Assembly: GCF_016714285.1 (NCBI RefSeq) | Contig: NZ_JADJNN010000038.1 | Span: forward strand, 124,001 to 188,000 | Direction of reading: 5' to 3' | DNA length: 64,000 nt | Source: Nannocystis sp. | GTDB lineage: Bacteria > Myxococcota_A > Polyangia > Nannocystales > Nannocystaceae | Shown: positions 7,592 to 16,590 of the stretch, in pieces | Position numbering within the stretch: position 1 is the first letter of the stretch | How the letters are laid out: each line of letters starts with the position of its first letter | Position numbers and translations under genes: made by a program | Notes under the pieces: generated by a model | What the model was told of the DNA's origin: nothing | Seen by the model: the letters and a program-made list of their open reading frames with translations, nothing else | The model's database searches: none

Positions 7592-9847
7592 TCAGCCGGC
7601 GCTGAGGACGACGACGGGGCAGTGGGCGTTCTTGAGCATGCTCTCGACGCGGTGGCCGAAGAAGGCGCGGGCCGAGACGGCGCGGAGGGAGCTGCCGATG
7701 ACGATGAGGTCGTAGTTGCCGTCGCGGGCGAGCTTGAGGATGAGCTCCTCGGGGCGGGCGCCGTCGTGGACCTCGGTGGTGATGGAGGCGCCGAACTTGC
7801 GGCCGCGCTCGGCCTCGCGGGCGACGATCTGGTCGCCGAGCTCGCGGGGCCTCGCGCTGTCGACGTCGTTGGCGTCGGTGCGGGAGATGTGGACGATCGT
7901 CAGCTCGGCCTGGGTGCTGGCGGCGAGCACGGCGGCGAGCTCGACGGCGTTCTTGCTGTACTCGGTGCCGACGGTGGGGACCAGGATCTTCTTGGGCACC
8001 CAGACGCGGTACGGTGGCGGTTTGCCGTCGCCGGGGGTCGGGGGTTCGCGGACGATGAGGCAGGGGCAGGGGGCCTTGCGGACGACCTCGTCGACGATGC
8101 CGCCGAGCAGGGTCTCGGAGCCGATGGCGCGGCGGTTCTCGCCGAGGACGATGAGCTCGTAGTCGCGTTCGGCCTCGGCGAGGACCTGCTCGGCGGGGTG
8201 GGTGTCGGAGATGAGCTTGAGCTCGGGGCGTGAGCCCTTGAGCAGGCGCAGCGGCCGGCGGATGCGCTCGAGGGCCAGCTGTCCGAGCTTCGCGTAACGG
8301 CGGGTGCGGCGGCTCCAGATCTGCCACCAGGCGGCGTGCACGGCCTGCGGGCGGGCGTAGATGGCGGTGCACTCGATCGGCTGCTCGTGGCTGAGGTAGC
8401 CGACGATCTGGGCCGGGAGATCGACCGAGTGGGCGCTGCGGGTGACGATCATGACGCGGCGGATCTGGCGGATGAAGCTGCTGGCGTTGACGGCTTCGGT
8501 CTCGAGGCGGCGGGCCTCGGTGTCGCCCATCTTCACCTTGCCGAGGCACCAGCGCAGCATCGGCGGGGCCATGAGCGAGGTGACGATCGCGACCATGACG
8601 ATGATCGAGTACATCTCGACGGTGAGGATGCCGAGGCCGAGGCCGACGGTGGCGACGACGATCTCCATGGCGCCGCGGGCGTTCATGCCGAAGCCCATGG
8701 CGAGGCGCTCCCAGTGCGGCAGGCCGGCCGCCCAGGCGCCGACATAGACGCCGCCGATCTTGCAGGCGCAGGCGATGGCGAGGACGATGAGGCCGATGGT
8801 GGCGACCTCGGGGGTGGCGACGCGGGCGAGGTCGACCTTGACGCCGGCTGAGGCGAAGAAGATCGGGGCGAGGAAGCTCGCGGTGGTCATCTCGAGGGTA
8901 TGGGCGACCTCTTTGCGGAAGCGCGGGGCCTGACCGACGAGGATGCCGACGGCGAAGGCGCCGAGGACGGCCTCGATGCCCATCTGGTGGGTGAGCGCGG
9001 CGCAGCCGAAGGCGAGCGCGACGATCAGGGACATCTGCGTGTTGGCGCCGCCGATCCGCTTGTCGACGCCGGAGATGATCTTGGAGAAGATCGGCACGCC
9101 GATGGTCAGCATCAGGCCGAGGAACAGGAGGGCGCCGCCGATCGCCTGGCCGATCGAGACGGGGTCGATCGCGCCGGCGGTGGCGAGGCCCGCGACCACC
9201 GAGAGCATGATCCAGCCGACCGTGTCGTCGGTCATTGCCGAGGCGAGGATGAGCTGGCCGATGTCGCGGCGGATGAGCTTGAGGTCCATGAGGACCTTGG
9301 CGATCACCGGGACCGCGCAGATGCTCATCGACACGGCCATGAACAGTGCGAACACGAGGCGCTGGTCGGTATCGGCGAGGTAGGCCTCGGGCACGAGGAA
9401 GCCGAAGGTGATGCCGGCGGCCATCGGGATGGAGATGCCGAAGCTCGAGACGATGAGGGCGTATTTTCCGCGGCGCTTGATCAGGCCGATGTCGGTCTCG
9501 AAGCCGGTGACGAGGATGAGGAACAGGACGCCGAGCCAGGACACGACGGAGAGCAGGTCGGCCTGGCTCTGGATCGGCGGGAACACGTACTGCTGGATGT
9601 GCGGCGCGAGGGCGCCGAGCACGGAGGGGCCGAGGACGACGCCGGCGATCAGCTCGCCGATGACGGGGGGTTGACCGAGCTTGCGCATGAGCTCGCCGAG
9701 CAGGCGGGCGGTGAACAGGAGCACCGCGATCTGCAGCAGCAGCAGGAACACCGCATGGTGCGGGAGCGACTTGAGCACGGTCGGCGCGGCCTGAAGCGCC
9801 GGGGCGGCGTCGGCGAGCAGGGCGAGTGCGGAGGCTGCGAGGGTCAT
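7592..9847 (-). CDS. CPA2-type Na+(K+)/H+ antiporter fused to two UspA domains
   Basis: A 751-residue fusion. Residues about 30-430 hold some twelve membrane segments of the Kef/CPA2 sodium/proton exchanger fold (PPVIGELIAGVVLGPSVLG; the paired acidic region NARGAMEIVVATVGL near the end). Two universal stress protein domains follow, at about 455-610 and 625-751; the second ends with GSSLRAVSARAFFGHRVESML, the usual UspA glycine-rich nucleotide loop. The architecture suggests an antiporter controlled by bound nucleotide. It lies between the P-loop ATPase gene (13 bases) and the CASTOR-like channel gene (40 bases) on the same strand. Ion specificity is not determined. Confidence 0.9.
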   Translation of the reverse strand: MTLAASALALLADAAPALQAAPTVLKSLPHHAVFLLLLQIAVLLFTARLLGELMRKLGQPPVIGELIAGVVLGPSVLGALAPHIQQYVFPPIQSQADLLSVVSWLGVLFLILVTGFETDIGLIKRRGKYALIVSSFGISIPMAAGITFGFLVPEAYLADTDQRLVFALFMAVSMSICAVPVIAKVLMDLKLIRRDIGQLILASAMTDDTVGWIMLSVVAGLATAGAIDPVSIGQAIGGALLFLGLMLTIGVPIFSKIISGVDKRIGGANTQMSLIVALAFGCAALTHQMGIEAVLGAFAVGILVGQAPRFRKEVAHTLEMTTASFLAPIFFASAGVKVDLARVATPEVATIGLIVLAIACACKIGGVYVGAWAAGLPHWERLAMGFGMNARGAMEIVVATVGLGLGILTVEMYSIIVMVAIVTSLMAPPMLRWCLGKVKMGDTEARRLETEAVNASSFIRQIRRVMIVTRSAHSVDLPAQIVGYLSHEQPIECTAIYARPQAVHAAWWQIWSRRTRRYAKLGQLALERIRRPLRLLKGSRPELKLISDTHPAEQVLAEAERDYELIVLGENRRAIGSETLLGGIVDEVVRKAPCPCLIVREPPTPGDGKPPPYRVWVPKKILVPTVGTEYSKNAVELAAVLAASTQAELTIVHISRTDANDVDSARPRELGDQIVAREAERGRKFGASITTEVHDGARPEELILKLARDGNYDLIVIGSSLRAVSARAFFGHRVESMLKNAHCPVVVLSAG

Positions 9848-9860
9848 GGGGTCTCGGGGG

Positions 9861-12104
9861 TTAGAGCATGTTGCGCCAGCGGAGGTCGAGGGTGACGGGG
9901 CCGACGGCGGCGTTGCGGAGCTGGAGGTGGCCGTCGGCGTGGGGGCAGGGTTCGACCAGTTTGCGGCGCAGGAGGTCGTCGATCTCGGGGGCGGCGCCGT
10001 GGCCGAGGAGGCGGAGGGTGGCGAGGATCTGGGCCTCGGTGAGGGCGCCGTGCTGGACCAGGGTGGCGAGCACGAGGCGCTGGGCGAGGCTCAGCTGGGT
10101 GAGGGCGCCGCCGCGGCGGCGGGGCAGGGGGCGGACGACGATCTCGGTGTGGGTCTGGGCGTCGATGCGGGCGGCGATCTGCCAGAACTGGAGGGCCTGC
10201 TGGAGGTTGCCGCCGGTCATGCGGCCGAGCTGGGCGAACCACTCCTCGCCGGGGTCGGGGAGCAGGTCGGAGCGGGTGAAGGGGGCGCGCAGGCGCTGGA
10301 GGACGGGGGCGCGGCGGGCCCGGAAGCGCAGGCCGAAGCCGCTGACGCGGTGGCGGGCGCGGACCATGCCCTCGAGGAAGGTCGCGGACTCGGGTTCGAG
10401 GCGGACGACCTCGCCGAAGTAGAGCGGGAGGCGCAGGCAGGTGTCGAGCAGGGCCGCGGTCGGTTTGACCATCAGGACGATCCACAGGATCGCGTCGTCG
10501 GTGGCGCGGATGAGGTCGAGGAAGGACTGCACGCGGGCGAGGCCCTCGGGGGTGCGCAGGAACAGCTGCTCGCTGTTCTCGAGCACGATCGCCTGGCGCT
10601 GGCCGAGCGCGCGCAGGGCCTGGGCGAGCTCGTGGAAGCTCTCGGCCGGGGCGGCGCCGGTGGCCTCGCACACGCCGGCGCACAGGCGGGGCTCGCTGGC
10701 GAGGTGGGGGCCGAGCGGGAGCCAGCGGACGGGGAGCTCGCCGTGGAGCTCGGCGCGCACGCGGTTGACGAGGGTGCGCTTGCCGGCGCCGCGGTCCCCG
10801 ACGACGAGCAGCGCGGCTCGTTCGCCGCGGCGGGGCTGTCCCGAGAGCCAGGTCTCGAAGACGCGGCGGCAGGCGAGCTCGAGCTTGCGGCGGGGTTGAT
10901 AGAGGTCGGCGAGGCCGAGCGGGATCTCGCCGAACAGGCGGCGGTAGAGGGCGGGGAGGCGGTCGTCGGGGATCGCGTCGCTGGCGATGGCGAGGTCCCA
11001 GTAGCCGAGGCGGGGCTGGTCGTCGCGGAGGACGCCGCGGAGGTCCTGGACCAGCTCGCGGACCAGCGGGGTGGCCTTGCCGTACAGCTCGCGGGTGTTG
11101 CGGGCGAGCGCGCCGAGGCTGGTGCCCGACCACCACGAGGGCTGGGCGCGCTGGGCCCTGGCGGCGAGGGCCTGGCTGATCTCCTCGGGCCGGTGGGCGC
11201 GCAGGGGGGCCAGCGCGTCGTCCATGTGGTCCGCGCTGGTGGCGATGAACCAGCGGTAGATGCGGGCGACGTCGCGGTCCAGGCGCTCGGCGAGCTGCTG
11301 GACCAGGCGCACGCCGTGGCCGAGGCCGGTGCGCGCCGACTCGTCGCGGTGCTCGGCGACGCGGCCGTCCTCGACGATGAAGAGGTGGTAGTCGAGCACG
11401 GTCTCGATGCGCTCGAGCTCGCTGGTGGCGCCGTCGACGGCGGTGGCGATGCGGGCGCTGAAGTCGATGAGGGTGGTCTGGAGGGCGGGTTGCAGGGTCT
11501 CGCGCAGCCAGCGGCGCAGGGGGACTTCGACGTGGGCGACCGGGAGGGTGGCGGCGATGGTCGAGTCCTCGGGGTGGATGTCGAGGTCTAGCTGTTCGGG
11601 CTGGCGGGCGAGGGTCGCGTCGATCTCGTCGCGCAGCGAGGCGAGGGCGCTGCCGTCGCGGAAGGCTGCTCCGGAGGCGCGCAGGGTGCCGCGGGCGCGG
11701 TGCAGGGCGGGGCGGATGTCCTGCTCGAGGGCGGACTTCCAGCCGCGGGCCTCGGGCGGGCGCGCGGGGAGGGGCTCGCTGTGGAGGTTGGTGCGGCGCG
11801 GGCGGGCCTCGGGGCCGAGGAAGGCGAGGTAGAGCGAGTCGTCCTCGCCGGGGCTGGTGTTGGTGAGGGCGCTGGCATCGGCATCGGCGAGCAGGCCGGT
11901 GGTGGTGCCTGGGGGCGGCTGCAGGGTCGCGGGTGTGAGCGCGGGCGGGCCGGCGACCTGGGCGGCGGCCTGGAGGGTCGCGGAGACCTGCTCCAGCTGC
12001 TGCGCACAGGCGCCGTGCAGGCGATCGTCGACGAGCTTGTCGACGCGGTCCTGGAGACCAGCGAACCACTGGGCCAAGCGGACGGCCTGCGGGTCGAGGA
12101 TCAC
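9861..12104 (-). CDS. Large P-loop (AAA/STAND-like) ATPase of unknown role
   Basis: A 747-residue protein with a helical N-terminal half (residues 1-400) and a nucleotide-binding half beginning with a Walker A (VVGDRGAGKRTLVNR, about residue 430). A strand ending QAIVLENSEQL replaces a classical Walker B, with Glu-Asn in the acidic positions. The C-terminus (LAQRLVLATLVQHGALTEAQIL) resembles a winged-helix. This matches ORC/STAND-type ATPases rather than a transporter. It starts the ion-homeostasis operon, so it may sense or regulate the antiporter and channel; that is inference. The GTG at 12104 lies seven bases after a TATCCT -10-like box, consistent with a nearly leaderless mRNA. Confidence 0.7.
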   Translation of the reverse strand: MILDPQAVRLAQWFAGLQDRVDKLVDDRLHGACAQQLEQVSATLQAAAQVAGPPALTPATLQPPPGTTTGLLADADASALTNTSPGEDDSLYLAFLGPEARPRRTNLHSEPLPARPPEARGWKSALEQDIRPALHRARGTLRASGAAFRDGSALASLRDEIDATLARQPEQLDLDIHPEDSTIAATLPVAHVEVPLRRWLRETLQPALQTTLIDFSARIATAVDGATSELERIETVLDYHLFIVEDGRVAEHRDESARTGLGHGVRLVQQLAERLDRDVARIYRWFIATSADHMDDALAPLRAHRPEEISQALAARAQRAQPSWWSGTSLGALARNTRELYGKATPLVRELVQDLRGVLRDDQPRLGYWDLAIASDAIPDDRLPALYRRLFGEIPLGLADLYQPRRKLELACRRVFETWLSGQPRRGERAALLVVGDRGAGKRTLVNRVRAELHGELPVRWLPLGPHLASEPRLCAGVCEATGAAPAESFHELAQALRALGQRQAIVLENSEQLFLRTPEGLARVQSFLDLIRATDDAILWIVLMVKPTAALLDTCLRLPLYFGEVVRLEPESATFLEGMVRARHRVSGFGLRFRARRAPVLQRLRAPFTRSDLLPDPGEEWFAQLGRMTGGNLQQALQFWQIAARIDAQTHTEIVVRPLPRRRGGALTQLSLAQRLVLATLVQHGALTEAQILATLRLLGHGAAPEIDDLLRRKLVEPCPHADGHLQLRNAAVGPVTLDLRWRNML

Positions 12105-12111
12105 GCGGGGC

Positions 12112-12117
12112 AGGATA
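12112..12117 (-). promoter_or_regulatory. Candidate -10 box (TATCCT) for the ATPase operon
   Basis: TATCCT is read on the minus strand, ending seven bases upstream of the GTG at 12104. The same -10 form precedes gap at 31496-31501. No convincing -35 box is seen, so this is tentative. Confidence 0.35.
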
Positions 12118-12240
12118 ACAGGCCGTGCTCCGTTCGTTGTGGGGGCAAGGAACCACGCAAGCGGGGCGTGTGGTTGACTTTCGCGCGTCGCGGCGCATAG
12201 CGGACCTGCGCGACTCGCCGGGCTCGACGCGCGTGGGTCT

Positions 12241-13242
12241 TCAGGCCGGGGTCAGGTACTGGACGCTGAACAGCTGCTCGCGGTCGGTCCAGACCTGGCG
12301 GACGTGGAGGCCGGCGGCGGCTGCGAGGGCGGCGAAGCCGGCGAGGGTGTACTTGTGCGAGTGCTCGGTGACGATCGGCTCGCCCTCGCGAAACTCGATG
12401 CGCTGGCCGGCGATGTGTACGGCCTGCCGGCGGCGGCTGATGAGCTGCATCTCGATGCGGCCGAATTCGCGGTCGTAGTGGGCGTGGTGGGTGAATTGCT
12501 CGACGGCGAAGTCGGCCGCGAGCTCGCGGTTGAGGCGGACCAGGAGGTTCTTATTAAAGGCCGCGGTGACGCCCTGGCTGTCGTTGTAGGCGCGCTCGAG
12601 GATGGCGATGTCCTTGCGCAGGTCGACGCCGATGAGCAGGCCGCCGTGGTCGCCGAGGAGGGCGGCGATGTTGGTGAGGAGGGCGACGGCGTCGGGGTCG
12701 GGGAAGTTGCCGATCGTCGAGCCGGGGAAGTAGACGATGGTGCGGCGGGCCGAGAGGGTGTGATGGTTCGCGAGGTGGTGTGCGAGGGGGCCCGTGAAGT
12801 CGGCGCAGACGGGCTGAACGGGGAGGTCGGGGTACTCTGCCGCGATCGCGTCGGCGGAGGCGCGCAGGAAGTCGCGGGCGATGTCGACGGGGAGGTACGC
12901 GGCGGGGCTGCGCAGGTGGTCGAGGAGGACGCGGGTCTTGGTGCTGCTGCCGCTGCCGAGCTCGAGCAGGCGGACGTGGGGGCCGCAGGCGGTGGCCATC
13001 TCGGCGGCGTGCTGGCGGGAGATCGCGAGTTCGGTGCGGGTCGGGTAGTACTCGGGGAGGGCGCAGATCTGGTCGAAGAGGTCGGAGCCGAGGTCGTCGT
13101 AGAAGTACTTGCAGGGGAGGGTCCTGGCGGGGCGCGTGAGGCCGGCGAGGGCGTCGCGCAGGAGGTCGTCGGCGACCGGGGCGAGGTCGATGAGGGGGAG
13201 GGCACGGCGTGTGCGTGGGCTGGTGACGATCGGCAAGATCAC
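12241..13242 (-). CDS. egtD: L-histidine N-alpha-methyltransferase EgtD
   Basis: EgtD trimethylates L-histidine to hercynine with S-adenosylmethionine, the first step of ergothioneine synthesis. The 333-residue protein has the family's length and landmarks: LPCKYFYDDLGSDLFDQI near the N-terminus, the SAM-binding motif LLELGSGSSTKTRVLL, a mid-protein YFPGSTIGNF loop and the late FNKNLLVRLNREL segment. The GTG at 13242 overlaps the egtB stop codon (GTGA), so the two are translationally coupled. Downstream the operon ends; the next minus-strand gene starts 136 bases further on. Confidence 0.95.
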   Translation of the reverse strand: MILPIVTSPRTRRALPLIDLAPVADDLLRDALAGLTRPARTLPCKYFYDDLGSDLFDQICALPEYYPTRTELAISRQHAAEMATACGPHVRLLELGSGSSTKTRVLLDHLRSPAAYLPVDIARDFLRASADAIAAEYPDLPVQPVCADFTGPLAHHLANHHTLSARRTIVYFPGSTIGNFPDPDAVALLTNIAALLGDHGGLLIGVDLRKDIAILERAYNDSQGVTAAFNKNLLVRLNRELAADFAVEQFTHHAHYDREFGRIEMQLISRRRQAVHIAGQRIEFREGEPIVTEHSHKYTLAGFAALAAAAGLHVRQVWTDREQLFSVQYLTPA

Positions 13243-14699
13243 CTCGCGAGGCGGATGCCGGAGAACTGCCAGCGCGCCTCCGGGGGGAAGAAGTTGCGGT
13301 AGCTGGACCGGATGTGGGCCTGCGGGGTGGCACAGGAGCCGCCGCGCAGGACGATCTGGTTGCACATGAACTTGCCGTTGTACTCGCCGAGGGCGCCGGC
13401 TGCGGGGGAGAAGCCGGGGTAGGCGGTGTACGGGCTGGCGGTCCACACCCAGACGTCGCCGAACAGTCGCGGGCGCGGCTGCGGGGCGGGTGTGAGGCGG
13501 CCGGACTCGACGAAGTTGCCGGCGATCGGGGCGTCGGCGGCGACGATCTCCCACTCGTGCTCGAGCGGCAGGCGGGCGGCGGACCAGCGGGCGAAGGCGT
13601 CGGCCTCGTAGTAGGAGACGTGGCAGACGGGGGCCTCGGGGTCGATCGGCTGCTCGCCGTGGAGGGTGAATCGGGTCCTGAGGTCCTCTGACCAGTAGAG
13701 CGGGGCGCGCCAGCCGAGGCGCTGCACGGCGTCCCAGCCGTCGGAGAGCCACAGGTCGGGGCGGGTGTAGCCGCCGTCGCGGATGAAGGCGAGGTACTCG
13801 GCGTTGCGCACCGGGCGGGTGGCGAGCTCGAAGGGGCGCAGGAGGGTGTGGTGGCGCGGGCCCTCGTTGTCGAAGGCGAAGCCGCGGCCGGCGTGGCCGA
13901 CCTCGATGATGCCGCCGGGGTGGCGGTGCCAGGCGGGGTCGGCTGGCTCGGGGGACAGGTCGGATGGTCTTTGGGACAGGTCGGCTGGTCTTTTGGACAG
14001 GTCGGCTGGTCTTGGGGACAGGTTGTGGTCGGCTGGCTCGGGGGACAGGTCGGCTGGTCTTGGGGACAGGTGGGTCGCAGTGCGGTAGGCGGGGCGCAGG
14101 GGGTTGTGGGCGAGCAGGTGCTGGAGGTCGGTGAGGATGAGCTCCTGGTGCTGCTGCTCGTGGTGGCAGCCGAGCAGGACGCGCGCGAGCAGGGCAGGGC
14201 CGAGCTCTGGGAGGGCGCGGAGGAGCTGATCGTCGACGTGCTGGCGGTAGCGCAGGACCTCGGCGAGGCTCGGGCGGGTGAGCAGGCCGCGGAGGTGGCG
14301 GGCGTGGGGGGAGCCGACGCTCTGGTAGTAGGAGTTGAAGAGGGCGGAGAAGGCCGGGTGGAAGGCGGGGAGGCCGAGCTCGGCGAGGATGAAGGTCTCG
14401 AAGAACCAGGTGGTGTGGGCGAGCTGCCACTTGACCGGGCTGGCCTCGGGCATCGACTGGGCCTGCATGTCCTCGGCGGACAGCGGGGCGGCGAGGGCGA
14501 GGGTGGCGGCGCGGGTGGCGAGGAACAGCGCCGCGAGGGCGGCGGGGTCGGGCGGTTGCTCGCGCGGGACTGATCGGAGATCGGGCTGCGCGAGCGGGTG
14601 GCCGGGCTGGTGATCGGGCCGCTCGTGGGGGTGCTCAGCGCCGGGTTGCGAGCGGCTCGAGGAAGGCGGCGAGCTGCCGGGCTTGGGCGGTGCGGTCAT
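13239..14699 (-). CDS. egtB: Ergothioneine synthase EgtB (hercynine sulfoxide synthase)
   Basis: Iron-dependent sulfoxide synthase that joins hercynine to a cysteine-type thiol using O2. The N-terminal DinB-like domain supplies the iron ligands: His95 (LAHTTWFF) and His180/His184 (HHEQQHQE), with the spacing known from mycobacterial EgtB. The C-terminal FGE-sulfatase domain (WVWTASPYTAYPGFSP, then LRGGSCATP and RSSYRNFFPP) is complete. Between them, residues 210-254 are a repeat-expanded linker (LSPRPAD-type) absent from relatives. The ATG at 14699 is the only start before the DinB domain, so the gene overlaps the glycosyltransferase gene by 65 bases. Confidence 0.93.
   Translation of the reverse strand: MTAPPKPGSSPPSSSRSQPGAEHPHERPDHQPGHPLAQPDLRSVPREQPPDPAALAALFLATRAATLALAAPLSAEDMQAQSMPEASPVKWQLAHTTWFFETFILAELGLPAFHPAFSALFNSYYQSVGSPHARHLRGLLTRPSLAEVLRYRQHVDDQLLRALPELGPALLARVLLGCHHEQQHQELILTDLQHLLAHNPLRPAYRTATHLSPRPADLSPEPADHNLSPRPADLSKRPADLSQRPSDLSPEPADPAWHRHPGGIIEVGHAGRGFAFDNEGPRHHTLLRPFELATRPVRNAEYLAFIRDGGYTRPDLWLSDGWDAVQRLGWRAPLYWSEDLRTRFTLHGEQPIDPEAPVCHVSYYEADAFARWSAARLPLEHEWEIVAADAPIAGNFVESGRLTPAPQPRPRLFGDVWVWTASPYTAYPGFSPAAGALGEYNGKFMCNQIVLRGGSCATPQAHIRSSYRNFFPPEARWQFSGIRLAR
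13938..14070 (-). repeat. 21-bp tandem array inside egtB
   Basis: Six GGACAGG cores occur at 13953, 13974, 13995, 14016, 14043 and 14064, with spacings of 21, 21, 21, 27 and 21 bases, all multiples of three. The array therefore stays in frame and encodes an (L/S)-P-(R/E)-P-A-D repeat between the two EgtB domains. The core is the GGACAG half of the palindrome found elsewhere in the window. Confidence 0.9.
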
Positions 14700-15876
14700 G
14701 GTGGACGAGGGCGTAGCGGCGGGCCTGCTGCCCCATGGTCCGGCGGCCAGGGGCCCCAAGCATCGCAAAGGTCCGCAAAGTTGCAACCAGGGCCGCGGGG
14801 TCGCCGGGGGTGAAGGCGAGCCCGGCTCCGGCGGCCTCGACGAGGGCCTGGGCCTCGCCGCGGACCCCGAGGAGGACGGGTCGTTGCATCGCCATGGCCT
14901 CGAAGATCTTGGAGGGCAGGACGCCGGCGAAGGTCGGGCTGTCGCGCAGGACCACCGCGCTGAGGTCGGCGGCGGCGAGCAGGCCGGGGACCTCGCGGCG
15001 GGGGACCGCGGGGAGCAAGTGGACGCGGTCGCCGACGCCGAGCGCGGCGATCTCGGCGGCGAGCGCTGCACGGCCGGCTCCGTCGCCGACGACGACGACG
15101 TGGAGCTCGAGCTCGGGCGGGGCGATCGCGGCGGCGCGGGCGAGCAGGCCGACGTCGTGGGCCATGCCGATCGTTCCGCAGAACAGCGCGAGCAGGGCGT
15201 GCTCGGGGATGCCGAGCTGCTGGCGGAGTGGGGCCGGGGGCGTGTGCGGGTCGAACAGGTCGAGGTCGGCGCCGTTCTTGATCACGGCGATGTTCGCCGC
15301 GGGGACGCCGTGGCCGACGAAGTGGGCGACGAAGCTGTCGGTGACGGAGACGATCGCGGCGGCGCTGCGGTAGAGCGTGTGCTCGAGGCGCCCCAGCGCG
15401 CGGATCAGCGGGTGGGTGGCTGCGAGGGCGCCGACGCTGACGATCGACTCGGGCCACAGGTCGCGGACCTCGAGCACGAAGGGGACGCGGCGCAGGCGGG
15501 CGAGCGCGAGGCCGGCGAGGCCGGTGAAGATCTGCGGCGAGGTCGCGAGGACGAGGTCGACGGGCGGTAGTTTTGCGAGGCCGAGGGCGAGCTGGGCGGT
15601 GGGCATCGCGGCGTAGCCGAGGCCGCGCAGGAGCACGCCACGGTTGGCGGCGGGGAAGGTCGGGACGCGGTGGACGGTGATGCCGTCGACGTGCTCGCGG
15701 CGGTACTCGGCGGCGCGGTAGCCGGGGTGGACCACGCCGCGCGGGTGGTTCGGCTGACCGGTGACGACGTGGACCTCGTGGCCGAGCCGCACGAGCGCCC
15801 GCGAGAGCTCGTGCACGCGGGCGGCGGGGGCGTTGCTCTCGGGCGGGAAGTAGTGCGAGAGGTAGGCGAGGCGCAT
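14635..15876 (-). CDS. GT4-family glycosyltransferase (WcaI/WbuB-like)
   Basis: A 413-residue glycosyltransferase of GT-B fold. The N-terminus MRLAYLSHYFPPESNAPAARVHELSRAL and the later FVLEVRDLWPES motif are typical of the colanic-acid/O-antigen WcaI/WbuB group. The C-terminal half has the nucleotide-sugar-binding region (LFCGTIGMAHD) and the E-x7-E type segment (LPSKIFEAMAMQRPVLLGV). It probably adds a sugar to a surface polysaccharide. The start at 15876 was chosen because the family begins at this MRxxYLS; the open frame to 15930 adds a low-complexity leader. It overlaps egtB at its 3' end, and the link to ergothioneine is probably positional only. Confidence 0.9.
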   Translation of the reverse strand: MRLAYLSHYFPPESNAPAARVHELSRALVRLGHEVHVVTGQPNHPRGVVHPGYRAAEYRREHVDGITVHRVPTFPAANRGVLLRGLGYAAMPTAQLALGLAKLPPVDLVLATSPQIFTGLAGLALARLRRVPFVLEVRDLWPESIVSVGALAATHPLIRALGRLEHTLYRSAAAIVSVTDSFVAHFVGHGVPAANIAVIKNGADLDLFDPHTPPAPLRQQLGIPEHALLALFCGTIGMAHDVGLLARAAAIAPPELELHVVVVGDGAGRAALAAEIAALGVGDRVHLLPAVPRREVPGLLAAADLSAVVLRDSPTFAGVLPSKIFEAMAMQRPVLLGVRGEAQALVEAAGAGLAFTPGDPAALVATLRTFAMLGAPGRRTMGQQARRYALVHHDRTAQARQLAAFLEPLATRR

Positions 15877-15898
15877 CGGTGGTTTGCTTGGGTCGCGG

Positions 15899-15960
15899 GT
15901 GCTCGTGCTGGTGGCGACCCGGGCACGCACGCTGCTGGTGTGCTCGTGCTGGTGGCGACC
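15899..15960. repeat. 21-bp direct repeat in a spacer
   Basis: GTGCTCGTGCTGGTGGCGAC(C) occurs exactly at 15899-15919 and 15940-15960, 41 bases apart, in the gap between two minus-strand genes. No stop/start duplication is involved here. Confidence 0.9.
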
Positions 15961-15966
15961 TGCGGG

Positions 15967-16467
15967 TCAGTTGGGCCAGTAGCAGGTGCCGCTGGCGCAC
16001 TCCATGCCGTCGGGGCACTTCTGGCCGTTGAGGCAGTAGAGGACGCAGCCCTTGCCGCCGTTGCCGAACACTTCGGCGCAGGTGGCCGGTGCGTCGCCGG
16101 TCTTGGGCGGGGCGAAGCAGTCGCAGTCGTCGACGCAGTCACGGATGCCGCAGACGTTGAAGTTGCCGCTCTGGGGGCTGAGGCAGGTGAGCGAGCCGTT
16201 GCCGCCGTTGTCGATGTAGCCGCAGAGGGAGTTGTCGGTGCCGGTCTTGGTCTGGCAGGCGTTCCAGTCGCCGCCGGGGCGGTTGGCGCAGGCGTCGGGA
16301 GGGCCGGTGGTGATCGCGTCGGTGGTGGTTGCGGTGGCTTCGCTGGTGGTGGCGGCGGTGGTGGCGGTGGTGGAGTCGTCGCTGTGGGTCGAGGAGGAGC
16401 CGTCTGGTTCGGCGGGGCACGCGGTGAGGGAGAGCAGAGTCAGGAGCGCCGAACGGGGCCAGGCCAT
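15967..16467 (-). CDS. Cys-rich lipoprotein with Ser/Thr linker
   Basis: A 166-residue secreted lipoprotein. A signal peptide ends in the lipobox LTAC (16467 start; the longer frame to 16536 has no signal). Next comes a Ser/Thr/Ala linker of about 40 residues and then a domain with many cysteines (CANRPGGDWNAC, CGIRDCVDDCDC, CVLYC, CASGTCYWPN) that ends the protein. This tether-plus-disulfide-module design is frequent in myxobacterial surface lipoproteins; the function is unknown. It is divergent from the di-haem lipoprotein gene at 16591, and the 120-base spacer probably holds both promoters. Confidence 0.8.
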   Translation of the reverse strand: MAWPRSALLTLLSLTACPAEPDGSSSTHSDDSTTATTAATTSEATATTTDAITTGPPDACANRPGGDWNACQTKTGTDNSLCGYIDNGGNGSLTCLSPQSGNFNVCGIRDCVDDCDCFAPPKTGDAPATCAEVFGNGGKGCVLYCLNGQKCPDGMECASGTCYWPN

Positions 16468-16590
16468 GGCGCATGCTACCCCGCTGCGTCGAGCGGCGCG
16501 GGCGGTGGGTCTGCGGGTGGAGGAGGAGCGGCGCAAGGATTTCCGGGGTGGCCGCGGGCGGAACGGCGGGAGGGGGCTTAGGGTAGGTTC

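Noticed and set aside
9844..12198. 784-codon minus-strand frame overlapping the P-loop ATPase
   Set aside because: It is Arg/Pro/His-only sequence; the neighbouring frame carries the Walker A and normal codon use.
13938..14070. CRISPR array
   Set aside because: The units are 21 bases with no unique spacers, encode an in-frame linker of EgtB and have no cas genes nearby. The arrays at 58164-58411 and 62083-62259 were rejected for the same reason.
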